Origin: Burkholderiaceae bacterium
Lineage (GTDB): Bacteria; Pseudomonadota; Gammaproteobacteria; Burkholderiales; Burkholderiaceae
DNA: 64,000 nucleotides
Assembly: GCA_947455485.1 (NCBI GenBank)
Contig: CANGNV010000002.1
Location: 1 to 64,000 of the forward strand
Direction: 5' to 3'
The notes beneath the pieces are model-generated. The model made no database searches and was not told the origin of the DNA. It worked only from the letters and a program-made list of their open reading frames with translations. Of this stretch, positions 34,978 to 42,917 are shown in pieces. Position 1 is the first letter of the stretch, and each line of letters opens with the position of its first letter. A program made the position numbers and the translations under genes.

Positions 34978-35964
34978 ATGCGCAGATATTTTTCAACACT
35001 CCAAATCTTGGTTTTAATGTTGCTTGCACAAACACCGCTTGTCGCCCACAGCCAGGATTCAGGTAAGTACCCAAATAAACCAATTACATTCATTGCATCA
35101 TCTGCGCCAGGAGGTACAACGGATTTCACTGCCAGGGTGCTTGCGCAACCTCTTGGTACTGCACTGGGGCAAACTATTGTGGTTGAGAACAAAGCTGGGG
35201 CCTCTGGTGCAATTGCAGCGGCAGCTGTAAAGAAGGCAGATCCAGATGGTTACACCTTACTGGTGCAGTACTCTGGCTATCACGTGATTACTCCTTTGGT
35301 GAGTAAGAATCCACTGCCATGGGAGCTCAAGGATTTTCAAGCTGTAGCGAATGTGATCTCAGCACCACAAATTGTGGTGATCCGTGCTGATTTGCCATTT
35401 AAAACAATGAACGATCTCATTGCTTATGCAAAAGCAAATCCTGGGAAGCTAAATTACGCATCTTCAGGCAATGGCTCTTTGCAGCATGTGACGGGCGCAA
35501 TGCTTGAACAACAAGCAGGCATCAAAATGACCCATGTGCCTTACAAAGGAACTGGCCCTGCATTGGCTGATTTGTTAGGCGGTCAAGTAGACCTTACATT
35601 CGGCACGCCTCCACCATTCATTCCTCATATTCAGACCGGTAAGTTGCGCGCTTTAGCAACAACAGGGAAGAAGCGTTTACAAAGTCTGCCTGATGTACCA
35701 ACTGCTGCTGAAGCAGGTTTACCTAAGTTAGATGCCACATCATGGTTTGCTGTATTTGCGCCGATAAATACTCCAGCTCCCATCGTCAATCAATTGACTA
35801 CCGAGATTGCTAAAGTGATGGCTACACCAGCCTTTAAGCAAAAGGCCATTGAAATGGGTGCAGAGGCAACTTATATGAACCCTAAGCAATTGGATGAGTT
35901 TATTAAAGGCGAGAACACTCGATGGACTGCGGTTGTGAAAGCCGCAAAAATTGAAGCTGATTAA
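34978..35964 (+). CDS. Bug/TctC-type solute receptor (tripartite tricarboxylate transporter family)
   Basis: The protein is a periplasmic binding protein of about 328 residues with a signal peptide (ending AHSQ). The Bug family patterns are present: YPNKPITFIASSAPGGTTDFTARVLAQPL, VVENKAGASGAIAA, and VPYKGTGPALADLLGGQVDL. Such proteins bind carboxylates. The ATG at 34978 is chosen over TTG 34963 because GAGGG lies 8 bases before it and the signal peptide then has normal length. No tctA or tctB membrane genes are in the window, so it must use a remote permease. It lies within the CoA transferase operon and probably brings in its substrate. Confidence 0.92.
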   Translation: MRRYFSTLQILVLMLLAQTPLVAHSQDSGKYPNKPITFIASSAPGGTTDFTARVLAQPLGTALGQTIVVENKAGASGAIAAAAVKKADPDGYTLLVQYSGYHVITPLVSKNPLPWELKDFQAVANVISAPQIVVIRADLPFKTMNDLIAYAKANPGKLNYASSGNGSLQHVTGAMLEQQAGIKMTHVPYKGTGPALADLLGGQVDLTFGTPPPFIPHIQTGKLRALATTGKKRLQSLPDVPTAAEAGLPKLDATSWFAVFAPINTPAPIVNQLTTEIAKVMATPAFKQKAIEMGAEATYMNPKQLDEFIKGENTRWTAVVKAAKIEAD

Positions 35965-35982
35965 CGCGAGGCTGCTATCGAT

Positions 35983-36375
35983 ATGATTGATCATTTGGAC
36001 CACCTGGTGCTGACTACCGCAAATGAAGAAGCCTGCGTTGATTTTTATACGCGTGTTTTAGGAATGAAGCTAGAAAGCTTTATCGGTGGTACGCCGCCGG
36101 TAGAGCGCAAGGCATTTAAGTTTGGCAATCAAAAGATTAATCTGCACATCCAGGGCAAGGAATTTGAGCCTAAGGCAAACATCCCAACACCAGGCTCTCT
36201 TGATCTGTGCTTTATTGCTGATAGACCGCTAGAGCAAGTGATTTCAAAACTTGGGGAAATGGCTTGGCCAATAGTGGAGGGTCCAGTGATTCGTACCGGA
36301 GCAACCGCGAAGATTAATTCAGTCTATATCAGGGATCCAGATCAAAATCTAATTGAAATTAGCGAACTAATCTAA
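35983..36375 (+). CDS. VOC (glyoxalase/bleomycin resistance) family protein
   Basis: The 130-residue protein has the vicinal oxygen chelate fold: LDHLVLTTANEEACVDFYTRVLGM at the start, INLHIQG in the middle and VYIRDPDQNLIEISE at the end. These carry the His and Glu positions that hold the metal. Family members are glyoxalases, dioxygenases, epimerases or resistance proteins, so the reaction is open. It is 18 bases after the Bug receptor and 10 before the next cupin, in the same probable operon. Confidence 0.85.
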   Translation: MIDHLDHLVLTTANEEACVDFYTRVLGMKLESFIGGTPPVERKAFKFGNQKINLHIQGKEFEPKANIPTPGSLDLCFIADRPLEQVISKLGEMAWPIVEGPVIRTGATAKINSVYIRDPDQNLIEISELI

Positions 36376-36385
36376 TTACTGCCGA

Positions 36386-36655
36386 ATGAACCAGGATGAT
36401 TTTCTAAAGGTCTTACGTCAGGATAGTTTTCCTGAGCCTGTTTTAGTAGTTCGCGAACAAGGTGGGTTTCTGGATACGCATACCCATCCCTTTGAGGTGA
36501 AAGCCTTGGTAACTCAAGGCCAAATTGATATCGTGATTGATGGCCTTAAGCAAACCTATTTATCGGGTGATGTATTTCATTTAATGCATAGCCAAGAGCA
36601 TGCGGAAAGCTATGGCAATCAAGGCGTTCAGTACCTAGCTAGCAGAAAAGGCTAA
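36386..36655 (+). CDS. Small single-cupin protein
   Basis: The 89-residue protein forms one cupin barrel. FLDTHTHPFEVKALVTQG is the first motif, with His-x-His and Glu, and GDVFHLMHSQEHAE is the second, with His. It could bind a metal and act as a sensor or small isomerase. Length is short but complete for a minimal cupin. It lies in the CoA transferase operon; its role there is unknown. Confidence 0.8.
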   Translation: MNQDDFLKVLRQDSFPEPVLVVREQGGFLDTHTHPFEVKALVTQGQIDIVIDGLKQTYLSGDVFHLMHSQEHAESYGNQGVQYLASRKG

Positions 36656-36695
36656 TCTCTCCTTTGTTTGATGCTGGAGGGCTTTATGATGAGGA

Positions 36696-37502
36696 ATGTC
36701 TCTCATCCATTCAGCAGGAATCCAAGGCCTTAAAGAGAGCCTCTCTAAATTAAAAGAAAGGTTTGATGGCACCCAAGGTGAGCCCTATGTTGTAGAGAGC
36801 AAGAAGTTCAAGGCACTCTATTTTGATAGCGATTCTACGCAGAGCCTGATGGATATGCAGGCGCCCCTTCGTTTAGTAGTCAGTTATACCGAGACGATGA
36901 TGGGTTTTTTGCTTTTTCATGAAAATCCCAAGAGTATTGCGATGATTGGTTTGGGTGGTGGATCACTCGCCAAGTACTGTCACCATTACTTGCCAGGTGC
37001 ATCCATTTTGGTTTTGGAAAACAATCCCAAGGTGATTGCACTTAAGGACAAGTTCCATGTCCCAGAAAATAGTACTCACTTTAAGGTGTCAGAAGCTGAT
37101 GGGGCAGCGTATTTAAGGGACACTGAGGAAAAGTTTGATGTCTTGCTTGTTGATGGGTATACCAAGCTAGGACAAGCGGCTCAACTATGCAGCGAAGATT
37201 TTTATGCCAGTTGCTTGGCATGCTTAAATCCCAATGGTATCTTGGTTATTAACTTCTCTGGTGCGGCGGGATTGAACCAGGTCTACCAAGAGCGAATTGA
37301 CCGAGTCTTTGAGTTTCCATCCGCGCTGGTAGTGGAGGATGATCGGATGAATCAAATTCTATTTGTGAGCAATGGCTCGGGCCTTAAAGCCCCGGCAGAG
37401 GATCTCCTGAGGCGATCTTTAGCCTTGAGTAAAGCTCACGATATTCATTTAGCTAGAACCACTCAGAACTTTTTAGCCCAACGCAAGCTGGATGCAAGCT
37501 AG
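36696..37502 (+). CDS. Spermidine synthase-like methyltransferase-fold protein
   Basis: The 268-residue protein has the spermidine/spermine synthase Rossmann domain: IAMIGLGGGSLAKYC near 90, an acidic end of the second strand (LVLENNP), and DVLLVDGYTK near 150. Many bacterial proteins of this type are annotated as fused spermidine synthases with untested substrates. The N-terminal beta domain is short. The ribosome site is unusual: GAGGA touches the ATG directly while TGGAGGG lies 14 bases upstream. It is the last gene before a regulatory gap with an FNR-type box. Confidence 0.8.
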   Translation: MSLIHSAGIQGLKESLSKLKERFDGTQGEPYVVESKKFKALYFDSDSTQSLMDMQAPLRLVVSYTETMMGFLLFHENPKSIAMIGLGGGSLAKYCHHYLPGASILVLENNPKVIALKDKFHVPENSTHFKVSEADGAAYLRDTEEKFDVLLVDGYTKLGQAAQLCSEDFYASCLACLNPNGILVINFSGAAGLNQVYQERIDRVFEFPSALVVEDDRMNQILFVSNGSGLKAPAEDLLRRSLALSKAHDIHLARTTQNFLAQRKLDAS

Positions 37503-37517
37503 TTAAGGGTGAGTAAT

Positions 37518-37531
37518 TTGATGTGCATCAA
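37518..37531. promoter_or_regulatory. Perfect FNR/Anr-type box
   Basis: TTGATGTGCATCAA matches the FNR consensus TTGAT-N4-ATCAA exactly. It lies 68 bases before the DUF1488 gene. Centred at 37524.5, a class II promoter would start near 37566, and TATTAG at 37558-37563 or AACTAT at 37555 could serve as -10. This suggests activation of the following genes at low oxygen. Confidence 0.65.
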
Positions 37532-37598
37532 GTACACTTTACCTATTAGGTTCAAACTATTAGAGTTATTTGATTATTCTTAATAAAGTGAGCCCTCC

Positions 37599-37865
37599 AT
37601 GAAGCTTGAATTTGTCGGTCCTGCAGCCGTTTTAGAGAACGGTGATGTCTCTTATCCAGCAATACTTGAAGGCAAGCCTCTTAAGTGCAGCTTTAGTTAT
37701 GAGGCACTTCAGGACTTAGATCCCGAAGGCGTCGAAACAGATGCCTTGCAATTGTTTAAAACCCATCAATTAAAGCTGCTCTCGATAGCCGAGCAAAAGA
37801 TACTGAATGGTCATGCCGTTGATGGCGCTGTCCACTTATTTAGCCATGATTTGATCTTAGATTAA
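37599..37865 (+). CDS. DUF1488 family protein
   Basis: The 88-residue protein has the DUF1488 pattern. An F-x-G and a V-x-F-like start is followed by YPAILEGKPLKCSFSYEALQDL, where the EGKPLKCSFSYEAL part is typical, and a C-terminal acidic/hydrophobic tail. Function is unknown. It is the first gene after the FNR-type box and is followed 49 bases later by the translational-machinery-like gene. Confidence 0.78.
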   Translation: MKLEFVGPAAVLENGDVSYPAILEGKPLKCSFSYEALQDLDPEGVETDALQLFKTHQLKLLSIAEQKILNGHAVDGAVHLFSHDLILD

Positions 37866-37914
37866 TCATTTTTATTGTTTTAGCACCCCGTTTTTTTAAT
37901 TAGAAAGAGAAAAT

Positions 37915-38319
37915 ATGTCATTTAATCACTCAGTTATTTGGATTGATCATCAAGAAGCTCACGTTATATATTTCAATCCGACTGCAAGTGAGAGCGAAGT
38001 CATTAAGACTAGGTCTACTCATAAAAATGTTCATCACAAAAGTGGTTCTGTCAGTGGTGCGCGTGCTGAACCAGATCAGCATTACTTACATGAAGTCATT
38101 CAAGCGGTCATGGAATCTAAAGAGATTTTGATTGTGGGGCCCGGCTCTGCAAAACTGGATTTAATGAAGCATGCTACTAAGCATGATCATGGCATTGCTG
38201 AAAAAGTAGTTGGTATTGAGACTGTTGATCATCCAAGTGATGGTCAGTTATTGGCTTATGCAAAAAAATACTTTGCCAAAGTTGATGCTTTAAAAGGCGA
38301 CACCATCATTACTGGTTGA
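37915..38319 (+). CDS. Conserved protein related to 'translational machinery protein' family of Burkholderiales
   Basis: The 134-residue protein starts HSVIWIDHQEAHVIYF, contains a His-rich middle (THKNVHHKSG) and ILIVGPGSAKLDLMKHATKH, and ends in a stretch with GIETVDHPSDGQLLAYAKKYF. The last part resembles domain 3 of archaeal/eukaryotic release factor eRF1 and of the related bacterial host-attachment and hibernation-type proteins. This supports an idea of ribosome-linked function under stress but does not prove it. It is in the unit behind the FNR-type box. Confidence 0.72.
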   Translation: MSFNHSVIWIDHQEAHVIYFNPTASESEVIKTRSTHKNVHHKSGSVSGARAEPDQHYLHEVIQAVMESKEILIVGPGSAKLDLMKHATKHDHGIAEKVVGIETVDHPSDGQLLAYAKKYFAKVDALKGDTIITG

Positions 38320-38356
38320 TTTATTTATCCCCCTGTAAATGGGGGATAATTTATTC

Positions 38357-38824
38357 ATGCTGCTCATTATTGCTTTCATCGTTAATGCATCGCTAGCGCT
38401 CCTAGCGATCCTGCTTCATTACGAGGCGCTATTTCAGCTAGATAGATTGCTGCCTAAGTTGGCCCATATTGCACCCCGTTTTAGGGTACTAGTAGGTGTT
38501 GGTGCCATCTTCATGGCGCACGTGGCGGAGATCTGGCTGTTTGCCTTTGGCTATTTCTTTACCTTGCAGTTCCCCGCCATGGGAGGCCTTGTCGGCAACC
38601 TCTCAGGACACGGCATCTTGCTCGATTGTGCCTATTTATCATTCGTTACCTTTACCACTTTGGGGTATGGTGAGATTGTGGCGCAAGGCTACTTGAGGTA
38701 TCTTACTGGGGTAGAGGCGCTAACCGGCTTTATCCTTATTACTTGGTCCGCCTCATTTTTATTTATTGAGATGCAGAAATACTGGACCACTTATAAAAAT
38801 ACTCAGACTGAGCAATATAAATAA
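38357..38824 (+). CDS. Two-helix ion channel family protein
   Basis: The protein has hydrophobic segments near the start (about 1-20), near 50-80, and a final pair around a pore loop with FVTFTTLGYGE, a good match to the TTxGYGD potassium filter except Glu for Asp. It probably forms a K+-type channel. ATG 38339 gives a slightly longer frame, but ATG 38357 has GGGGG 11 bases upstream, so the latter is preferred. It is the last gene of the possible low-oxygen unit and converges with the outer-membrane gene on the other strand. Confidence 0.8.
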   Translation: MLLIIAFIVNASLALLAILLHYEALFQLDRLLPKLAHIAPRFRVLVGVGAIFMAHVAEIWLFAFGYFFTLQFPAMGGLVGNLSGHGILLDCAYLSFVTFTTLGYGEIVAQGYLRYLTGVEALTGFILITWSASFLFIEMQKYWTTYKNTQTEQYK

Positions 38825-38838
38825 GCCTGGCTTACTTC

Positions 38839-39720
38839 TTAAAACTCTTTCATGAGTCGTACAGCTAGCAAGCGAGTTTGAACAAAGCCATTTTTAATTT
38901 CTGTATCTCGTCCGTACTGCAGGGAGAATCTTCCGATTGGTGTGTGAGCTTGTCCACTCAATAAAAATCTTTGCGTGTTCGTCACGTTATTCATGTAGTT
39001 ATTGTTGATTGAAGTTGCACCACCTGCTACATAAAAGTACGAAGCCGCTACGGTGAAAATTTCATTAATACGATAAATAGGACCAAGCTGTGTAGTGGTT
39101 AGGGGCTTTTGGTTCAGCGATACATTGGTCAACGAATTGCAGGTGGCTGCACATTGGCTATTGCCGCCAAACCACATGGTATCGACTGCAATCATGCCAT
39201 CCACGCTAGAGGTGATCGGCGCTTGGAAGCCCATCTGAAAGTCCGTGCGAAAGCGATTCTCACCAGTGTTAAAAGCTCGTTGACTGGAATAGCTGCCGGT
39301 CGGGCTAATCAGATAGCCTGCTAGGCCAAGGTAGGTTCTGCTAGCCCTGTTGTGATATGGCCATATTGCTGTTGCAAGAGTGAGATCACCAATTCCGGTA
39401 GTGCTTGCTTGACTTGCTAGTGAGCCCGCCGGTTGAATTGATCCGTAAGGTATTTGTATGAAGCTGACTGCTGGCAGGCTGCCAAGATCATAGCTTCGCG
39501 TCCCACGAAAAATTGCACTTTGCGTATCAATGACTGGGTTTCCGGCTTGCGCTGAACCATTTTTATACAGCGTTGAGTTCTCGGTATTTAGATAACTAAT
39601 CGTCACATAATTTTTATTGGGCAGGGGGGCAACAATATCGTTAGGCTGCAGGTCGACTGCCCACGCCATGAATGACGTGAAAAGGATGCATAAGAGAAAA
39701 GTGACTCGAACGAAATACAT
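38839..39720 (-). CDS. Outer-membrane protein, phenol MetA-pathway / transporter-like
   Basis: The 293-residue protein has a signal peptide ending AWA (about 21). Its barrel-like pattern resembles the 'MetA-pathway of phenol degradation' outer-membrane family: VPLPNKNY..TISYLNT near the start, GIGDLTLATAIWPYH, TYLGLAGYLISPTGSY, and a C-terminal Phe (RLMKEF). Such proteins are porin-like and may pass hydrophobic compounds. It stands alone, divergent from the SYLF lipoprotein, and converges with the ion channel gene with a 14-base gap. Confidence 0.8.
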   Translation of the reverse strand: MYFVRVTFLLCILFTSFMAWAVDLQPNDIVAPLPNKNYVTISYLNTENSTLYKNGSAQAGNPVIDTQSAIFRGTRSYDLGSLPAVSFIQIPYGSIQPAGSLASQASTTGIGDLTLATAIWPYHNRASRTYLGLAGYLISPTGSYSSQRAFNTGENRFRTDFQMGFQAPITSSVDGMIAVDTMWFGGNSQCAATCNSLTNVSLNQKPLTTTQLGPIYRINEIFTVAASYFYVAGGATSINNNYMNNVTNTQRFLLSGQAHTPIGRFSLQYGRDTEIKNGFVQTRLLAVRLMKEF

Positions 39721-39806
39721 AGCGTTTGCATTTTAGCGAGTGCTTGCTATAAAGGCGATGATTTTGGTGGGTATTTACAATTATTACTAACTAATATTGT
39801 TTCTCT

Positions 39807-39827
39807 AAACCATATAAAATATGGTTT
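39807..39827. promoter_or_regulatory. Perfect 9-bp inverted repeat between divergent genes
   Basis: AAACCATAT (39807-39815), AAA, ATATGGTTT (39819-39827). It lies in the 171-base region between the outer-membrane gene (-) and the SYLF gene (+), 64 bases before the latter. An operator shared by both genes is possible. Confidence 0.4.
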
Positions 39828-39891
39828 TTATGTCTAATTCCATAATCCTTATAAGTTTTGTGGACTTTAATTTTTCCTAATTTAAGGCTTT

Positions 39892-40515
39892 ATGTTGCTT
39901 CTCTCAAGACTGTTCGTTGTTCTTTGTACATTGATTCTAGTTGGCTGTCAGTCAACTGGGAGTGATGGAAAGCCCTTGACTGAGCAAGAAATTTTGCAGA
40001 AACGACAAGCTACTCTGGCGATGTCGAAGACGGGCCTAGCTGCTTTAATTAAACAAAATCCAGCGATCCAAAAAGAGATCGAAGCTGCCCCAGGTTATGC
40101 CGTCTTTGATACAACTAATGTGAATGTTGTCTTGCTGGTACTTGCTAGGGGTGAGGGCGTACTGTTTGATAAGCGCCGTCCAACCCCCGTCTTTATGGAG
40201 GCAATGAAAACTGGTGAGGGGGTTGGTGCGGGATATCAGCAGCAGTACCAAGTCATCATCTTTAAAAATACGGATGCCATCGATCAGTTCTTATTAACTT
40301 CAATTGATGGGCAGCGCGGCGGCATGGATGTTGATGCGAATTTCTCAGCCGGTTCCGGTGGAACTGTCCGCTCTTTCAATCCGTATATTTCAATCTATAC
40401 GGTTGGTTTGTCTGGGTACGATCTACAGGCAAATTATGGTGGAACGCTATACCTAGTCGACAAGCAATTAAATGATGTAAAAACTTTGAACTCCTTGCCA
40501 TCGAAGAATAAGTAA
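39892..40515 (+). CDS. SYLF-domain (YSC84-like) lipoprotein
   Basis: The 207-residue protein has a lipobox (LVGC, Cys near 19) and a SYLF domain from about residue 55 on: PGYAVFDTTNVNVVLLVLARGEGVLFD, GEGVGAGYQQQYQVIIFKN and SAGSGGTVRSFNPYISIYTVGLSGYDLQANYGG. SYLF domains bind phospholipid, including phosphoinositides in eukaryotes; bacterial roles are unclear. It is a probable outer-membrane lipoprotein. It converges tail to tail with the deacetylase gene, one base apart. Confidence 0.85.
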   Translation: MLLLSRLFVVLCTLILVGCQSTGSDGKPLTEQEILQKRQATLAMSKTGLAALIKQNPAIQKEIEAAPGYAVFDTTNVNVVLLVLARGEGVLFDKRRPTPVFMEAMKTGEGVGAGYQQQYQVIIFKNTDAIDQFLLTSIDGQRGGMDVDANFSAGSGGTVRSFNPYISIYTVGLSGYDLQANYGGTLYLVDKQLNDVKTLNSLPSKNK

Positions 40516-40516
40516 T

Positions 40517-41443
40517 TTACAAAAATTGATTTTGGTATCGCAATGCAGTTTGGATGGTTTGAAAGTGAATATCTACGGTTGTCTTAATTTCTCTGCCATA
40601 GCCACCTGCCATGCTAAATGCAATTGGGATTTGGCGATCTAGGCCATACTGGAAAACGGCTTCGTCTCGCTGGCGCATGCCATCTTTGCTAATGTTCAGT
40701 TTTCCTAGGCGATCTCCTTCATGTGGATCGGCCCCAGCCAGATAAATAATGAAATCAGGCTTGAATCTATTGAGCATTTCTAAGCCTTGATCAAGGGCTC
40801 TAAGGTAATCGCTATCCTCACATCCATTGGGCAGTCCAATATCTAAATCACTCTGCTCTTTCGTGAATGGGAAATTATTTTCACCATGGATGGAGAGGGT
40901 GAATATAGAGGCATCATTTTGCAGAATAGATGCCGTGCCATTACCTTGATGCACATCTAAATCCACAACGGCTACCTTGAGCTTTGCATGAATTTCCTTT
41001 TGCAATACTCTTGCTGCAATTGCGGAATCATTAAATACGCAGAAGCCGCTGCCCATATTGCGATAAGCGTGGTGCGTGCCCCCTGCAAGGTTTGCTGCTA
41101 AGCCTTCATTTAAGGCGGCTTTGGCGGCGGCAACAGTAGCCCCGGCCGAACGTCTAGAGCGCTCCACCATGAGCTCGCTCCAAGGAAAGCCAATCTCCTG
41201 TTGCTCTTTTGGACTAAGGCTTCCTGAAATGACTTTAATTAGATAGTGAGGATCATGGGCATAGAGAATCTGCGTATCTGTAGTGGCTGGCGCCTCGACA
41301 AGCTCGACTCCCTCTAGATTGGTAACGAGGTCTCTTAGCTGACTGTACTTTTCCATCGGGAAGCGGTGTCCCGGTGGAAGTGGTAAAACATAGTGGTCGG
41401 TATAAAAAGCTTTCAAGGACTGTCTCACGTATGCGATATGCAC
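40517..41443 (-). CDS. Histone deacetylase family protein (class II-like)
   Basis: The 308-residue Zn-dependent deacetylase of the arginase/deacetylase superfamily has GGTHHAY with the catalytic His pair, the zinc site VDLDVHQGNGT (Asp and His) and AGADPHEGD (Asp). The C-terminal GGYGRE carries the catalytic Tyr. Bacterial members act on acetylpolyamines, acetoin-type or acetylated proteins. The start is GTG at 41443. It is divergent from the DUF2256-cryptochrome genes with only 30 bases between the starts, so promoters must overlap the coding starts. Confidence 0.92.
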   Translation of the reverse strand: MHIAYVRQSLKAFYTDHYVLPLPPGHRFPMEKYSQLRDLVTNLEGVELVEAPATTDTQILYAHDPHYLIKVISGSLSPKEQQEIGFPWSELMVERSRRSAGATVAAAKAALNEGLAANLAGGTHHAYRNMGSGFCVFNDSAIAARVLQKEIHAKLKVAVVDLDVHQGNGTASILQNDASIFTLSIHGENNFPFTKEQSDLDIGLPNGCEDSDYLRALDQGLEMLNRFKPDFIIYLAGADPHEGDRLGKLNISKDGMRQRDEAVFQYGLDRQIPIAFSMAGGYGREIKTTVDIHFQTIQTALRYQNQFL

Positions 41444-41473
41444 AAGAGTCTATTCGTTTTTCTATAGGTAGGT

Positions 41474-41653
41474 ATGTCTCGATCTGAAAAAGCAGGTTTT
41501 AAGGGAAATAAATCATTTCTGCCCAGCAAGACTTGCCTCGTCTGTGGCAAGGAGATGACATGGCGTAAGTCTTGGGCTAAAAATTGGGATGAGGTTAAAT
41601 ATTGCTCCGATGCCTGCCGCTCTAAAAAATCAGGTAGCAAGATTGAGGCGTAA
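41474..41653 (+). CDS. DUF2256 zinc-ribbon small protein
   Basis: A 59-residue protein. CLVCGKEMTWRKSWAKNWDE and YCSDACRSKK provide two CxxC-type pairs (C21, C24, C44, C48) for zinc, the DUF2256 pattern. DUF2256 genes very often stand directly before cryptochrome/photolyase genes, as here (stop 3 bases before the DASH cryptochrome ATG). Role unknown; linkage to DNA-repair flavoproteins is the main hint. Confidence 0.9.
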   Translation: MSRSEKAGFKGNKSFLPSKTCLVCGKEMTWRKSWAKNWDEVKYCSDACRSKKSGSKIEA

Positions 41654-41656
41654 TCC

Positions 41657-42913
41657 ATGACTACTTTGATTTACTGGTTTCGCAATGATTTGCGCTTGGC
41701 AGATAATCCTGCATTTACGCAGGCCTGCTTAAGTGCAGATCATCTTCTGCCGGTATATGTGCATGACTCAAAAGAGCAAGAAACAGTGTATGGTTTTGAG
41801 CGACAGGGGCCACATCGACAGGCTTTCTTGAGGGCATCCTTGGATGACCTAGGATCTCAGTTGCGTGCACAGGGATCTGACTTGTTGGAGTTTTCTGGCA
41901 AGTCAGCGGAGGTGCTGCTGCGCTTACTCAAAGATACGTCTGCACAAGCAATCTATTGTGAACAAATCGAAGCGCCCGAAGAAATTGAGCAAGTGCGAAT
42001 GTTGCAAGAGCAGGGCGCTGATGTAAAAGAGTTCTGGCAATCCAGCATGTTGGATCCGCAGAGCTTCCCGTTTGAGCTGGAAAAAATGCCCGATGTATTT
42101 ACTGCATTTCGTCGCGAGCTTGAGAAAGCGCAACTCAAGTTCGCCCAGCCCATCAATGCGCCCAAGAGAATTCCTTCGCTTCCGGCAGCTTTGCCTCAAG
42201 GCTCAATATTGCTTTCAAGAGCTCAATTAGTTTCACATCCCTATTTACTGGGGGGAGTCAGTCATGCGCAAGCTCACCTGAAGCAATATCTAGAGCGGCG
42301 TTTGCCAGATAGTTATAAAGAGACTCGTAATCAGCTCATTGGCATGGATTACTCCAGTAAGTTTTCTGCATGGCTTGCCTTGGGCTGCATCTCAGCACGC
42401 GACATCGCTGCGCAACTGAATGAGTATGAGAATTGCCACGGCGCCAATGATGGTACATATTGGCTTTGGTTTGAGTTGCTATGGCGTGACTATTTCCGCT
42501 TTATTCACTTTAAGTATGGTCAGAAGTTGTATCGCGCTAGTGGCTTAAACGGCATCCCAGTAAGTCCGTCGTACGCATCTAGCTTTGAGCAGTGGAGCAC
42601 AGGTACTACCGGAACTGCTTTAGTGGACGCAGGTATGTGCGAGCTTCAGCAAAGCGGTTATCTCTCCAATCGGATGCGTCAGATTGTGGCAAGTTACTGG
42701 ATATACGATATGAAAGGTGACTGGCGTGCTGGCGCAGCCTGGTTTGAATCTCAGTTAATAGACTATGACGTTTACAGCAATCAGGGTAATTGGCTTTATA
42801 TCGCTGGACGTGGAACAGACCCTAGGGGAGGCAGGCCATTTAATGTTGCCAAGCAAACTCAGGACCACGACCCTAAAGAAATCTATCGCAAGCTTTGGCT
42901 TTCACCTGAGTAA
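41657..42913 (+). CDS. DASH-type cryptochrome / photolyase
   Basis: The 418-residue flavoprotein has an N-terminal photolyase antenna domain (about 1-130, LIYWFRNDLRLADNPAF) and a C-terminal FAD domain. The latter includes YKETRNQL, SAWLALGCISAR, YWLWFELLWRDYF, NRMRQIVASYWIYD and DYDVYSNQGNWLYIAGRGTDPRGGR. The last block marks the DASH family. DASH proteins repair pyrimidine dimers in single-stranded DNA and may signal blue light. It follows DUF2256 by 3 bases. The C-terminus lacks the long tail of plant DASH proteins, as is common in bacteria. Confidence 0.94.
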   Translation: MTTLIYWFRNDLRLADNPAFTQACLSADHLLPVYVHDSKEQETVYGFERQGPHRQAFLRASLDDLGSQLRAQGSDLLEFSGKSAEVLLRLLKDTSAQAIYCEQIEAPEEIEQVRMLQEQGADVKEFWQSSMLDPQSFPFELEKMPDVFTAFRRELEKAQLKFAQPINAPKRIPSLPAALPQGSILLSRAQLVSHPYLLGGVSHAQAHLKQYLERRLPDSYKETRNQLIGMDYSSKFSAWLALGCISARDIAAQLNEYENCHGANDGTYWLWFELLWRDYFRFIHFKYGQKLYRASGLNGIPVSPSYASSFEQWSTGTTGTALVDAGMCELQQSGYLSNRMRQIVASYWIYDMKGDWRAGAAWFESQLIDYDVYSNQGNWLYIAGRGTDPRGGRPFNVAKQTQDHDPKEIYRKLWLSPE

Positions 42914-42917
42914 GTTT

